Below, one piece after another: positions 29,001 through 41,900 of a stretch of 64,000 nucleotides of DNA. The DNA is from Acanthornis magna. Its lineage: Eukaryota > Chordata > Aves > Passeriformes > Acanthizidae. Below the pieces are notes generated by a model. The model was given only the letters and a program-made list of their open reading frames with translations. It did not search any database and was not told the DNA's origin. Position numbers and translations under genes: made by a program. The stretch's first letter is position 1, and the number at the start of each line of letters is the position of its first letter. The stretch spans positions 1,071,501 to 1,135,500 of the forward strand of contig JAWUZG010000138.1 of the NCBI GenBank assembly GCA_036785705.1, given 5' to 3'.

Positions 29001-30222
29001 AAGGACTTCTTCAAATGTGGTGAATTTAAAAGCAAGATCACTATTAACCACTTCACTCTTCTAACCCAGTTCACCTCAGTATTTTGGCACCACAAGTAGC
29101 AAAGGGAAGGCTCCTTGCATTTCACACATTCTAAATAAACAGAGATGCCCTGCTGCTTTTGGAAAGGCTGATTATTTTGTTTATAAATTTTAAAAATTCT
29201 CACTTAGCTACCGCTGAGACCTCATTTCTCTAACATTAATGGCAGAACTGGGGAAAGTGGCATTTTCCCCAAATCATCCCCTCTGTCCCCTGTGCAGCAA
29301 TGAGCCCACACACCCTGCACAAAGCTCCTAGTGACATCCTCAGGCCCAGACCTGGCATTTGGATCAGGGTTTGTGGGAGGGAAGCATCTGAACAAATCCC
29401 TCTCTCCTGTCTGTAACCTCAACAAATCCCTCTCTCGTGTCTGTAACTCCAATACATGAGCAGAACGTCCTCGGAGACTTCAGAAGAGTCAGGTGAGGTA
29501 AAGGCAGAGGACAGCCCTTCCTCTGCTCCCTCAATACCTCACCTGCTCACAGGTATTGTGCAAGGCTTGGTGCCTCTCCCTGCAGGTTGTAAAGGCACAT
29601 TATCAATGAGCAGCTATCCGTGGTGTTACTGAGGTTGGGTTACTCAGGAGTAACAGAGCCAAAAGGTAAAGCTGATCCCAGCCTTTGTTATTTGGCCACC
29701 TGGTACAGAGTGCACAAACTGCCCCACGAGGGCTCTGCCTTTTGCTTTGGGCTTCCCTGCAATCCTGCAGCTCCTGACTCCTTTTCATCATCTTCACTGA
29801 AGGTTTTTTTAACTGAGAAGTGTCACTGAACATTTCCAAGCAATGGGTTAAGGTTGAAATTTAAATTCTGGATCAACAGGGAGCTGTTTGTTTAATGGCA
29901 AGTTGTTGATTCAATATTGATATAGAAAACAGGAAAAATAACCTGACCATGATGCTCAAATGAGGTCGCTGGGAGCAAATGTGGTCAGGCTCTGCTGCAA
30001 ACTAAAGATGAGCAATCATTTCAGTCTGGAATAGCGCTAAAAGACATCTCAAGGTTATTTCTTTTTAAATTGGTGAGGTGAAGTCAGCACTGGTGTAAAA
30101 GGGAGGTATGAATATCCCCTTTGGAGGCAAGGATTTTGGGGAGGAGATGGTTATTTTGTCCTGCAGTTTGAAGTGCCTTCACTAAAAGGTTTTTTTGTCT
30201 GCTGAGAGGTACAAAGGTGCTG
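26061..30222. other. Gene-free intergenic sequence
   Basis: No supported gene. An AT-rich stretch at about 27,020-27,090 contains clustered TTAATTAA-type motifs and a TGACCTCA half-site, which makes it a candidate conserved non-coding element. Confidence 0.5.
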
Positions 30223-30356
30223 ATAAAATAAAATAAAATAAAATAAAATAAAATAAAGTAAAATAAAATAACATAACATAACATAACATAACATAACATA
30301 ACATAACATAACATAAAATAAAATAAAATAAAATAAAATAAAATAAAATAAAATAA
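30223..30356. repeat. Nested pentanucleotide array
   Basis: An AAATA array is interrupted by a central block of nine ACATA units (about 30,271-30,315) and then resumes. The inner motif differs from the outer by one base, showing that a variant unit spread inside an older array. Confidence 0.96.
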
Positions 30357-32556
30357 GGAGGAAAAACTCTCTCCAAGGGAATTACCGTGAAGGGAGGGGA
30401 AGGGTTTATGCACACTGCTTTTCCTAGCCCTGGTCATGGTCATAAGTTTGAAAACCTGTCCTTCAAATCTAAAAACCAAAAGGGAAATAAAAACTAGCCA
30501 AAGATTCAGCTGTATTTTCTACTACCTCAAAATTTATAAGATTGACACATGATTTCTGAACACTTTGAGCTGGCAATATTAATAAAGCTGCTTTCATCGT
30601 CAGCATTTCAGTGTCAGGTTCATTGGAGCAAGGACTGGAACTGAGTGATGCTGACTCCCAAAAGCACAGCCTAACCACCGGGCTGGAGAATCTGCCGTAT
30701 GCTCACTTTCTAGCTGGGGACACTGAAATAGCCCACGCAAGAGATGTCACAGCAGGAGGGACCAAAGGGCGTCTCTCATGTTGATGGAGAAACTGTCCTA
30801 CAGACCGGAGCTCAAACCCGCTAACATTCAGGCAATAGAGCATTAATTACTGATTTAATGTTGGGGAAAAGGCTGTAGCAGCAATAATGTAAACCTTCAA
30901 TTACTAATGCAGAAAAACAAAAGGTTGCATTTCTGTCTGCAGCAAAACAAAATTTTCTGGGCTTTCATTTTGGGGAGGGAGGAAAAAAAGCAAACAGGCA
31001 AACAAACAAATTACAGCAGACTAATCACAGACATTAAAAAATATCACTTCCTCTCTCCAGATGGAAAAGAGTGTATTTGTACAGCCCATATTCAGAGTGT
31101 TTCTTTCTTTTGAAAGGTCATCAGAGAACTAGTGGAAAACACGAAGGCAAAAGCAGTGTCTGGTAGTACCTTGAAGATCTGCTGCAATCCTCAGAGAGTC
31201 TGGAACAGCAAAAATATTGTTCCTGTAGACTGCCAGACTTTCCCACCTGCATCTCTTCCATGATTTCTGCAATAGAGGAAGAATCGGCCAAAAGGAAGCA
31301 AAAAAGCTCCTTTCCAGGTCTGGGTATTCTGAAATATCTAGAGGTGATTTCCAAAGACCCAAATCAGTGAATTGGGCATGTTAGCAATGAATTGTGGTGA
31401 AAATATTCTGCATGTTATATGAAGTCCATATTAGCTTCTGTCCTGAGAATTGATTTGAAGTTAATCAGAATCAGGTCTAAAGTCCATTCATCACAATAGG
31501 AATCTTAACTTTAATTTCTGGACCTGGTCCTTAGAACAGTAGGGACCGAGCCAAAACCCAAATCCCAACTACCTTCTCATCCCATGCCCTTCCCTGCAAG
31601 ATTCCGGTCCCCTCAACTTCTGTGGAAGGGAAGGGGGCCCCACTGGAAGGCGTGGGAAGCCACTTGCTCAGCATTCATCACTGGGCATGTATTTGAGTTT
31701 TCAGGGTTTAACATGAGCATGACTCAAAGGAGACCCCGAACAAGGGGTTTGATCCCTTCCCTGCCAGAATCTGCCTGCAATTCTGCCAGATTCTGACATT
31801 GCCATAAAGAAAAAAATTGAGGATGAGCAACACAGATGACATGATAATACCCAGTTTAGTGCATCTCCCCATTTCTTTCAAGCCCTGGAGAACCAATAAC
31901 CTGGGCACTGAGCTCTAGAATGGTCTCACCCCTGTGCAGCACACATCAAGCTTCAATCTCCTCTTCCCCTCTCTGAAATACATAAACCATATGTTCCCCC
32001 TCAGCACAAAGGTGACTTTAATCCAGGGCGCGCACACACAGGCACACAAAGCAGCTCACTGTTTTTGTGCACTATCTGGAGGGAGGTGTGCATGTGCCAA
32101 ACACATCAATCCTCCACGAAGGAGTGTGAGCAGAACCTCGGTGACACAGGCTGTTAACTCTTTAGTGCCCAGCACTGCAAATGGCTGTAGGACTGAAGGC
32201 CCACACGTGTGTGTTGCTCCACATCCCTCTGCTTCCCTCGATGCAGGTGCACTGCTCAGGCATTCATATCCCAGTCCACAGTGGGCAGTGTCCACCTTAG
32301 TAAGGAATTAAAGCTTGTGTTGCCTTGTGCTGTTGCTTTTCAGCTTATCAGCCACTCATCCCAGCCAGGCAGGTACTGAGCACCACACGAGCAGCCCCAC
32401 AGCCACCAGTGATGCTCAGCCCTGTGCAGGCTTTCTCAGTGGGTCTGCAGTGCAGACAGTGCAGCCAAAGTGTGTTGCTCACTGTGCATCCGAGGGCCAG
32501 GCTCTGACCTGATCCCAGCTCATGCAGCCCAGAGGAATCTGCCTCGTGGCAACCGA
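30357..32556. other. Gene-free intergenic sequence
   Basis: No gene or RNA recognised. Short open frames on both strands have no family resemblance. Confidence 0.5.
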
Positions 32557-32658
32557 GCAGCCTGGCCTGGTGGGATAAGTCCCTGCCCGTGGCAGGAGGC
32601 TGGAACAAGATGGTCTTTAAGGTCCTTTCCAACCCATCCACGCAATGATTCTAGAATG
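32557..32658 (+). mobile_element. CR1 LINE 3' end fragment
   Basis: About 100 bp of CR1 tail: GGGATAAGTCCCTGCCCGTGG, GGTCTTTAAGGTCCTTTCC, then a degenerate terminal repeat ATGATTCTAGAATGG. Confidence 0.88.
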
Positions 32659-35639
32659 GCCATCTTTGGGCTATTTTAAACCAGTGCACCTGCTGCCCAC
32701 CCCATGTTATGCTGCACAGTGAATATAAATGATGTAGTTGATTGTGTCAAGCTGTGCAGAGCTGTGTGGGAGAAAGCAGTCTCAGCTGCATCTCTTCCTG
32801 CCCCTCTGCAAGATGGAATATCCCATTTTCATCCCTCTTAATTAAAGTGGGTAGCACACTTACAAAGGGAAGCAAGAGGTTATGCTCAGCAAACAATGGC
32901 TCACTCAATTAAAAGAAAATGCTCCTAGAAAACATGGAGCAGGGGAGTCAAGTGTTTTCATTTATCCTTTGCTGCCTTTTATCCAGACTTGATTCTGCTG
33001 AGCAAGAAAAGTCACTTCTCTGTCGCTCCTCTTTCTCATGTCCGCTCACCACAGAGATCAAACCTTGCCCAGAGCAAATACCTTGATGCAGTAAACCAAT
33101 TACCTGGCAAATGCTTCCCAAAATTGTCACAGCAAGGCAGAGGCCTGTAGCAAACAAGCCCAACAGGACAGGCGGCTGACCAGAGTTTAATGAGGCTCCA
33201 GTGCACAAAGAAGGATTTACTGAAATGAAAACTTTAATGGCAAAAGCGTTCCTGTTCATGAGTCACTTTAGAAGTGAGAGCTGAGGACTGCTTTCCCTCT
33301 TACCTGCGGATGCTTAATTACAGTTTTGGGTTATTAGATGAGAAAGATTTTTAAACTTTAGCTTCTCTTTGCCCAGTGCTGCAATTCTCTTGTGCAAGCT
33401 GCAGGTCTGTTTTGCAATGGTTTCCTCAGCCAGGTATCAAGATCATCTTTCATTTAAACAAAATAATAGGTTTCTACTCAAGTTGAAGAAAAAATCCCAA
33501 GCAGAACAAGCTCAAAAGACAAGAGCCAAATGGAAATCTTGTGTTATCAGTTTCCCAAAAATAGCATGAGTTTTATATTCTTTTTCCTCTCTGGTTCACA
33601 GTGCTCAGTCAGTCGGATAGGCAACTCTGCTCTGTTATTTAGTCCATTTATTTACTTTCTGCCCTCACTAAAAGTAGAAAAACCCAAGCTGGTTGGTTTC
33701 ATATGTCGTGTCTCCATCACTTTCACCATACCTGCTGGGACCTGGTGGCTCTTGCCTGGGACCATCTGGGGCAGCAAGGCCACAGCTGGTCAGTTTTTGC
33801 CTCCATCCCACCCTGACCCACAGAAGAGGGATCACCTCTTGGTGCAAAGCACCAAAACCTGGAGGGGATCTGCCATGAACTGAGGGTCTGCCCAAAACTA
33901 AACCTGACACCCAGCTCCCACAGGTCTTTGGGACACTTATCCCCCATGGCCTGTGGGATTTATTATGACTATCATGATGATCAGAATGATAGATTTTCCT
34001 TTGAAGCACATTTTCTACATGCTGAGCATAAAGAGAACAAACCAGAAAACAACAGATACTTGAAAAGCCATTAAACCTCAAGTCTGAAATTTGAGATGAG
34101 GTTCTGTGACATCCTTTTACATCTGCATCCAGAAAGAAGGAGCCACACCCCGAACTTCCCATCCAGAGCACAGAAGGTGCCACAAGATTTTGTGGTTTCT
34201 GCTGCCTCCCGGAATGACAAACAACTTCTCCAAAGTTTGGCAGCATCCAGCAGCCTTGACAAAATTCCCCATCACAGCCTTAGTGGCAGCAGCACCTTTC
34301 CTTGGATAGAAGGTCCCTGGAGCACTGGTTGGAGCAAAGATACAAAAAAAAGTATTAAAAAATTGGAAGACTGTAGCAAGTGAACATAGAGCATTACATA
34401 GTAGAAAAGAGATACACAAGTCATTGAATGTGGCTCCATTTCACACAACAGACTGTTCAATGGCAGATGTCAAGTGTATTTATGGTGTGGGAACATTTCC
34501 AGCTACTTCCTGGGGTCTTGGTAAGATTTCTGTGATTTGCCTGAGAGAAACTGTTACCTGATTAGACATGAGAGGGTTATTTTAATATTTATAGCTCTAG
34601 TTTCCACCTTCCATAAACTGTTCTGTGCTGTCAGAAGACAATACTCAAAATCCTCCTCTGCCACAAGCATCATTTCCCCCCCACCTTGTTTTCAAGGGAA
34701 AGAATTTTTTTTTTAAATCGTATTACGATTGACTGAAACTAATGGCAAACTCACATTAAATTAATTTGGCTATTTTGCAACAAAATCAGGAAGAAAAACA
34801 CATTTTCCTTGGTATTTTCAAGGAAAAACTTTCTGACATCTCACTTGGAAACCAAGCTCTGTTTCAAAAGATACTCATGTTTAATAATTAAAAAGGAGGA
34901 AACAAAAACAATAAAATACCGCATGCTGAGAAAAACAAAATGTTTTCCTGACCCCCCCCAAAATAAACCAAAAAAAACCTTAAAAATATATATTTAAGTT
35001 TTCATGCGGGAAACAAATTTATTTATGATAAACTCAGAATTAATCTTATCTTGAGAAGAGGGTGGTCCCATGAAACATAAAGTCAGCAGTTTGCACAGAC
35101 CCTGTCTCTAATATTTGCTATAAGGGGAGTTGCTTCTGCTGGTGAAGTTTTGATAAGCTACAAATTGGTAGAAAGCAAATAAACAGGGCAGAGATGGACC
35201 CAGCTGACACAAACCCCATAAAGAAGTCAACCATAACCTCCTCAGGCACCAGACAGAAGAAGGAGAGACAGTGTCTGGACAGTGACACAGGGGCTCAGAT
35301 CAAATTGTTCAAGAGAAGACCTTCAACGCCAACATTCATCAACTCAAAACTGCTATTTTGGCTGACTGCAGTTCCAGAGCCTGGAGTGGGAGCTAAATCC
35401 AGGGGAAAACCTTTCCCTGCTCTGTCCCTCAGAGCTGCAGGCAGAGCCTGTATGGCAAATCAGGGATGGAGTCAAGTTGCTCAGGAGGGATTGATATCAC
35501 CTCCTGGGAGAACAGACTGCCAGGCCACCTTGCCCACCTTAGGGCTGGCAGTTCATTGTTATGCAACAGCATGGAAGCCCCAAATCTCACTCTTTCAAAT
35601 TGTAATTCTTTATTACTCACTGTAAAAATACCCTGGGCC
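32659..35639. other. Gene-free intergenic sequence
   Basis: No gene supported. A 192-codon minus-strand open frame at 33,668-34,246 was inspected and not recognised. The region near 34,900-35,000 is A-rich. Confidence 0.5.
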
Positions 35640-35909
35640 TGTGGCAGAGATGTGGCAGAGGCTCCCAAGTAAATCAGGCAGACAGCAGTGACAAGATGGC
35701 AAGAGAGAGAGATTTATTTACAGTTCTTCTTATATATGCATTAATAGTCTAACAATTTATTGGTCAACAGTTATCCACCCCCCAAAGGGATTGGTCGAAG
35801 CCTTACAGCACCCAGTACCAAAACAAAAGATGAGAAAGAGCAAAGAATTCAACTTATCTCTATTCCCCATGAGAAAGAGGAGAAAACCTTTTAGAATAGT
35901 GCATCTACA
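35640..35909 (-). mobile_element. Solo LTR, ERV family A, copy 3 (minus strand)
   Basis: A 270-bp element in reverse. On its own strand it starts TGTAGATGCACTATT and ends CATCTCTGCCACA. It shares the CTTTCTCATGGGGAATAG and GGGGGGTGGATAAC blocks with the other two copies. The flanks on the plus strand are CTGGGCC and CTGGACC, an imperfect 7-bp duplication. Confidence 0.85.
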
Positions 35910-38900
35910 CTGGACCAGCTACAATTCCTCCCACCTGTTCCCCATTTCCAGTTCTGCCTGCAAAACACTGGGCAAAACTTAGCCCTGGGTGCAAATCCCA
36001 TCCTTTTGTCTGTGCTGGAGCAAACTGGGAGGTGTCAGCATCAGGTGGGCTCTGGAGGTGCAGGAGGTGCTCGCTGATACACAAACCTGTGATATTTGTA
36101 TGTGAATACAAAATCCTACCCCCACACACACCAGCCAGGGATTTTCCCCCCTCAGGCACAGAAAACTGATGAGGGTGCAGCGAATGGGGGTCTCCCGGGG
36201 CCAATTAGCAGAGATTTGGGCAGCATCCAGACACTGCTGGGCATCACTGAAAAGCCTTGAATTTCCAGCTGTCTCCCCTCACTGCACCATTCATTTACCA
36301 ACACACACAGTGGGCGCAGGCGGAGCAGGATCAAAACCAGAGTTTTGCTTATCCAGACAGGAGGGCTCGGGCACCAGTCATGGCAACCTGCCTCGTGTGT
36401 TTGCATCCAAATACATTCCAAGCACTACAAATCGCCACGGCATCCTGGCTGGAATGCAAACAAGGGGATGTGGATCCTTGGGGACAGAGACAGGGAGCTG
36501 CTGATGCTGCAATAACCTTGTCACCTGGAGAGCCTGTGCCAGGGGTGTCACCAAGGCATTATTGCCTTTCTGGGATGTGCTTTACATTGCTTTGCCTATG
36601 CAAACCAGAGGAGAAAGGGATGAGAATGAACTAGCTCTCCCTGCTATGCTGAGGGCTCTGGAGCAGGGCGAAGGGGAGAAGAGAATTCTGGTTTCGTTTG
36701 AGCTCTGGATTGATGGACAGTACTTGGGTACCTGTCCTCTTCTCCAGAAACAAAGTAGTACACTTATATAAAATATGAACAATTGTAAAGAACAACCAGG
36801 ATGTCTCTGGTAAATCTGATGATGTCCCATGTGCTGCCCAAAACCTCCCTGGAAAAACAGACAGTGTTTTTTCCTCTGTTTTTCCACTTGCAGGGATGCT
36901 CAAGTGCTTCTTATAACTCCTGAGCAGAAAATTTTTCTGCAGGAGCATGATGTTTTGAAGGTGATGGTATGTTTTTATGAGGCCAGGAGGGAAACATTTC
37001 AGCCACGACTAAGAGTTTGCTGTCTAGACACATATGTGACCAAAAAAAGGACACTGTAACACAGCCCTTACATAGCTCACAGAGTACTCAACACAACTAC
37101 TCAAAGACCCTTTTAAGCCTCAAGCCCCAAAAGTCTTTCTGCCCACAAGCAAGCTTCAGCCAAAGTATACAAATTTCAGGGACACCCCAAATCCTGCCCT
37201 CATCCCAGGCACCTCCCCCATGCATCCTGCCAGCCCAGCGTGAATTTAAGGGCTGGATATGAAGACTGCAGTTAACAGAAACACTCCCAACTTCAGACAG
37301 CTTCAAACCCTATTAGACAGAAGGAATATCTGAGTTTCCACACTGTAACCAGAGAAAACTCCCTGTGTGTTGGAGGGAAGCACTTCTCAGGGAGCAGGCA
37401 AAATGTGACTACTTGCAGCAATCCCATCAGCCTGAAGTGCAGCCTATTGTGCAAGGAATTTACTGGAAACATCCATTTTGGCTGTTCAAGGGTATTTCTG
37501 CTGTCCCTTTGGTTTCTGCTTGCATGGGGTTCACAGGAGCACTCTGTCAGCTGGAGGATTCTGCACAGACAAAGAGCTCAACCTGGCAGAAGCAGATGTG
37601 CCAACCAGTGAAAAACATTTCTTTCATTAAGGATGGAGCCACTGACGTGGTTCCAATTGTCCTACCGTGGGTGCAGGAGGATAATCCCATTATCTGCAAG
37701 AAACTGAGTCAGCAGCCTGGCCATGGGCACAGGTAGCACTGGAGCTGTCAGGTGGCACAGCAGGAGCAGAGGTTAAAAGTTGCCAGCCAGGTATGAGGTT
37801 TCCTGTCTGACTGATCTAACCTGATCAAAGACACAGGACATGGCTGCCTGCTGCAGAAGTCCTGAAGCACAGCTCTCCAGGTGTCTTTGCCCAGGTTTCA
37901 ACAGCAGAAGCCACCCCTCTGAGAATGAGAAACCTTCTCTGAAAAGTAGCAGAAATTTGGAGTTAAACCTCATCTCTAAAGAAATGCAAATGTGAGTTGT
38001 TTAATAGCAGAGCACCACAAACTCCAGCTCCAAGAAACTGCTGCAACTGTGTGGACAGGGTGACCCTGAAGACACTAAAGTGTGCTCTGCTGAACTCTGT
38101 TGTGCCTTTCCTGATCTTTTTCCATGAGATGCAGGGCCACATCACCCCACAGACTGCTCCTGGTGACCCCAAAAATATGTGGGTCTGATTCCCACTGCAC
38201 ACACCCCACATCGAGCAGCTCCTTCCCTGCACAGCACCACTCACCTGCAGCAGGAGACTGGGACAGAAATGGGCTGCTCTGGTCATGCTGCTATTGATAA
38301 AAGCACTTTATATTAGGTTAAAAAGGTTTAAAAAAAGGTATCTTCTGTACCCTGACTGGAAATGAACCCCAAATCCAGCACTCCTGCCCAAATCAACACT
38401 GGACACATCATTAACCTACTCTAGAAGCATTCAGAAATGCATTAATCTGCATTGCTTGATAAGGACTGGAAATGTCCCTGTCCCCAAACCCCACAGCTGG
38501 CCAGACTCTCCATGCCATGGTCCCTTTGTTCTTCCCAGCCCAGCAGAGTGGCACAGGGCTCTTGGGGGTCACCACCAGGCCAGGGCCAGCGGTGGCCTCA
38601 GGTCAGCATGGTACTGGGACATGATGCTGCTCATCCCAGGGAGCAGGGGCTAGGAAATCAGCAGTCATGAGACACTGCTGTGCTTTGGCCAAACAAATAT
38701 ATTTTCAGTGCTCAGAGTAAACTTTGTATTTTAGGTATTATGGAAAATTTCCAGCAAAAAGACGATTAGATATTAGAATTTCTATTTCTTGGTAATCAAC
38801 ATTTTTCTTCAGCTTTCCCCTGAAGAGTTATTAAAGCACCAAGGGACTGGGTTTGCTCTCTCCAGCTACCAGAGCATACCCCACACAGCCCCTTCTCCCT

Positions 38901-41900
38901 TCCATTGCCATCTTGAGCAGCTCCAGCATCCTGGGAGCAAGGCAGGCCAATCAGAACAGTAGGAAATGCAATTTCTGATGACATAAGAATCATTGAAACA
39001 GTACAAAATATTAAATTTTAGAACAACAAAGGTGTGTGCTTCATTTGTTTGTGCAAAATATTCTACATGGTTGCCAAATTCTGCAGCGGTTTCTGTCCTT
39101 GCTAACCCTTCTCACAGGAGTTTGTTTGCTCACTTCTGAAGGTTACGTGGCTCACACTGCATGCACAGAAAGGATGACACACAAAGGTGTCTTTGAATTC
39201 CTCTTGTTGGTTATGCCTGGTTAGGAATGATTACACTTCAGTAATGATTATCACTTGCAAGTTCCTGACCCACTCCCACAAATGCAACTCCACCTTCCTG
39301 AGTTTTCTTGTCTGGGAATTGCTTTTGCAGTTGGGTTTAACACCTTGACAGAAAATCTCCACTGCAGAATCATCCCAGTGTTAGTGTTACTTCTACCAAA
39401 CTTCACAAAAATGCCATCAGGAAGGCAGAGAATAAAGTTAGTGTTGCTGTGAAGTGGGAAGGTGCCAAGTCTTTCCTCCTTCCTGAAAGGAAGTTTCATG
39501 GCCCAAAAAGAAGAGAATGGAGACTCTTGGGTGGCTCTTAGAGCAGAGCTCACGCAGGGCTGCAGCAGAGTCATAACCAGGTCTCTCTGCTAATACAGGA
39601 CCTGGTTAAGAAATGAGGTGATGCCATCACAAGGCTTTCATTTAATTTCATTTCAGTAATCCACTCAGGGTGGGTTATTGGCAGATGCACTGAAAGGGGA
39701 CAGTGAATCCTGGACAATGGCGTGGCAGAGCAGCCCAGCAAGGGGAATAAGTTTCAGGATTAAAAGGATGTGTGAAAACACCTCCAGGATGGCTGAAAGT
39801 GCTGGTTTGCCTGTTACTGCTGCCTGCAACAGAGCTCCTGCTGCCTCAAGCTGGCTGGAAGTTGTTCACCTTGGCTCCTTTAGCATCTCTGCAGCCCATG
39901 GGATACACGGGATTTGAGCTTCTACAGCCTGATTAAAGAGACATCACTAACATTTGTCATCAGTACACTTCAGATCACAGTATTAGAGACCACATGTGGA
40001 GCAGACACAGCAGTCCAAACACTAAGCTAATGAAGAACTGAGGAGAACTATGGGTTGCTCCAACAAATAGCAGAAAATTGGGGGAAAAAACCATTAGAGA
40101 CTAGAGTTCTATCCAAAAACATAGTGGGTGCATAGTCTGTAAAATGTTTCAGCTGCAGTATTTTCACATGGGGGGAAAAAAGAGGAAAAAGAAACCAAAA
40201 ACAATAATTATTTTGCTTTTCATGACGTCAAAATTAGTGGTGAGACTGAAGCAACTAGTTCTCTTTCCAGCCAAGGCAGAGTAAAAGTGCCACCGCTGAA
40301 GGGTGGCAGTGCCCTGAAGGACCTCCCTGGCCCAGCACACCCTTACAGCGCTTTCCTGGGAAGCAGCAAAGGTCTGTGCTAACACCAACCACTCCCTTGG
40401 AAGCTGCCAGCTTGGGAAAGGAGTGACACTGTCTCTTTAGGACAAAGCCAAGCAGAGAAACGTGTCCCAGGAAGGATCACAGAGCAAAGTGGATGTCCCA
40501 GGAGCTCCCAGCAGGTGGCTGAGGCTCCCAGTGCCCCCAGTGGGGTCTGCTTTGCCAGAAGGAGCACGAAAGCCCCACTAAGGCTCCAGCAGCCCCAGCC
40601 CCCAGGGCTGGCACTAATGAAGCTGGCTGGCCCTCCTTCCCTTTCTCTTTTCTTTTCCCAGGTTGGAGCACCCCATCCCACCAGAGCCTACTTGAAAGAA
40701 CAAGATACTTCCTTTGTATGGGGAAACAAATGAAGATTAATGTGTTAGCTGTAATTAATCTGCAATGACAGATTAGCAGAGCAGTGGCAGTGCCTTTTGC
40801 TGCTGCAGGAGCCAGTGCTGATAGGACAGCTGGTGAGAGGGGACACCAAATTCAATTTGCTCCTCATTTACATACATATGACAACCATCTGTGCTAATAG
40901 CGCTGCAACGTCTCTATTAGGCTCTCTTCTAGTGTGCCAGCTCACCTAGACTCCAATTAGACCTTTAAGCGAGAAATCTTAAAGCATAAATATTTGCTGA
41001 GGGGAAGGAGTGGCCCAGCAAGAGGCTGCGCAGCGCCTGCTGCTCCTGCTGGAGCCTAAGCCCTCCTCAGTCCCTGGCCCAGGATGTTCTGCCACTGTTC
41101 AGCACTTGCTGATGAGATGCTGAACTCCAGCAGCCCCACGTTATCCAAAAATGCTTTAAGCCATGTGAGAAAATCCAAAAGATCTGCAGAGGCTGGTTGA
41201 AAATCAGTCCTGCAATGAGGAAGAAGCCCTGGCCAGCGTGGGTGCATGTCTGCCCCGTATTTTCACCCAAATTTGGGAGCTCTGACTCTAGCGCTATCCC
41301 CAAGGGTGGAAGAGGCTGTTGACAGCCATGGAGGGGCACTGTGTGGGAGGTCACCCTGCAAATTTGTCCCCTGCCCGGGGTTCGGCTGACACCCCACTCA
41401 GCAGCTGCTGCTGAGCAGTTGTGCCTGTGCAGCACGAGCACCCAGCCACAGGTGTGCCAAGGGCATTGTTGCAAGAGGCCATTTATTTTTGTATACACAT
41501 TTCAAATAGCAGTCACAGACTCCCCTGAAGCTCATTAGGGAACCAGCTAATTAATGAGCCAGTTTACTTACCCAGTACTTCCTGTTCTTCCCATCCAAGG
41601 TGATTTCCACAATTTTGAGTTTACGTTTTATTTTCTAGCCATAACACCTCAATTCTCCAGAACATTTATTGAACTGAGAGCACAGGAAAGGACTGGTCAG
41701 GAGAAAGGACAGGGCAGGAAGTCCTGGATGTGTTTCATCCATGGATGTAATAACACGTGTGGCCAACCTAAAGCTGGGCTACTGCTCGAGGCACTGTGAA
41801 GGTCCCTTCAGCAAGGACCAGCTGGAAACTAGCCGTGGAGAGTGAAGCAGCAGCCACTATCCCAAATTTGTACCTTCATAGGATTCAGCGCTGCAAGGAC

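Noticed and set aside
33668..34246. 192-codon minus-strand frame
   Set aside because: Unrecognised composition and no supporting neighbouring exons.
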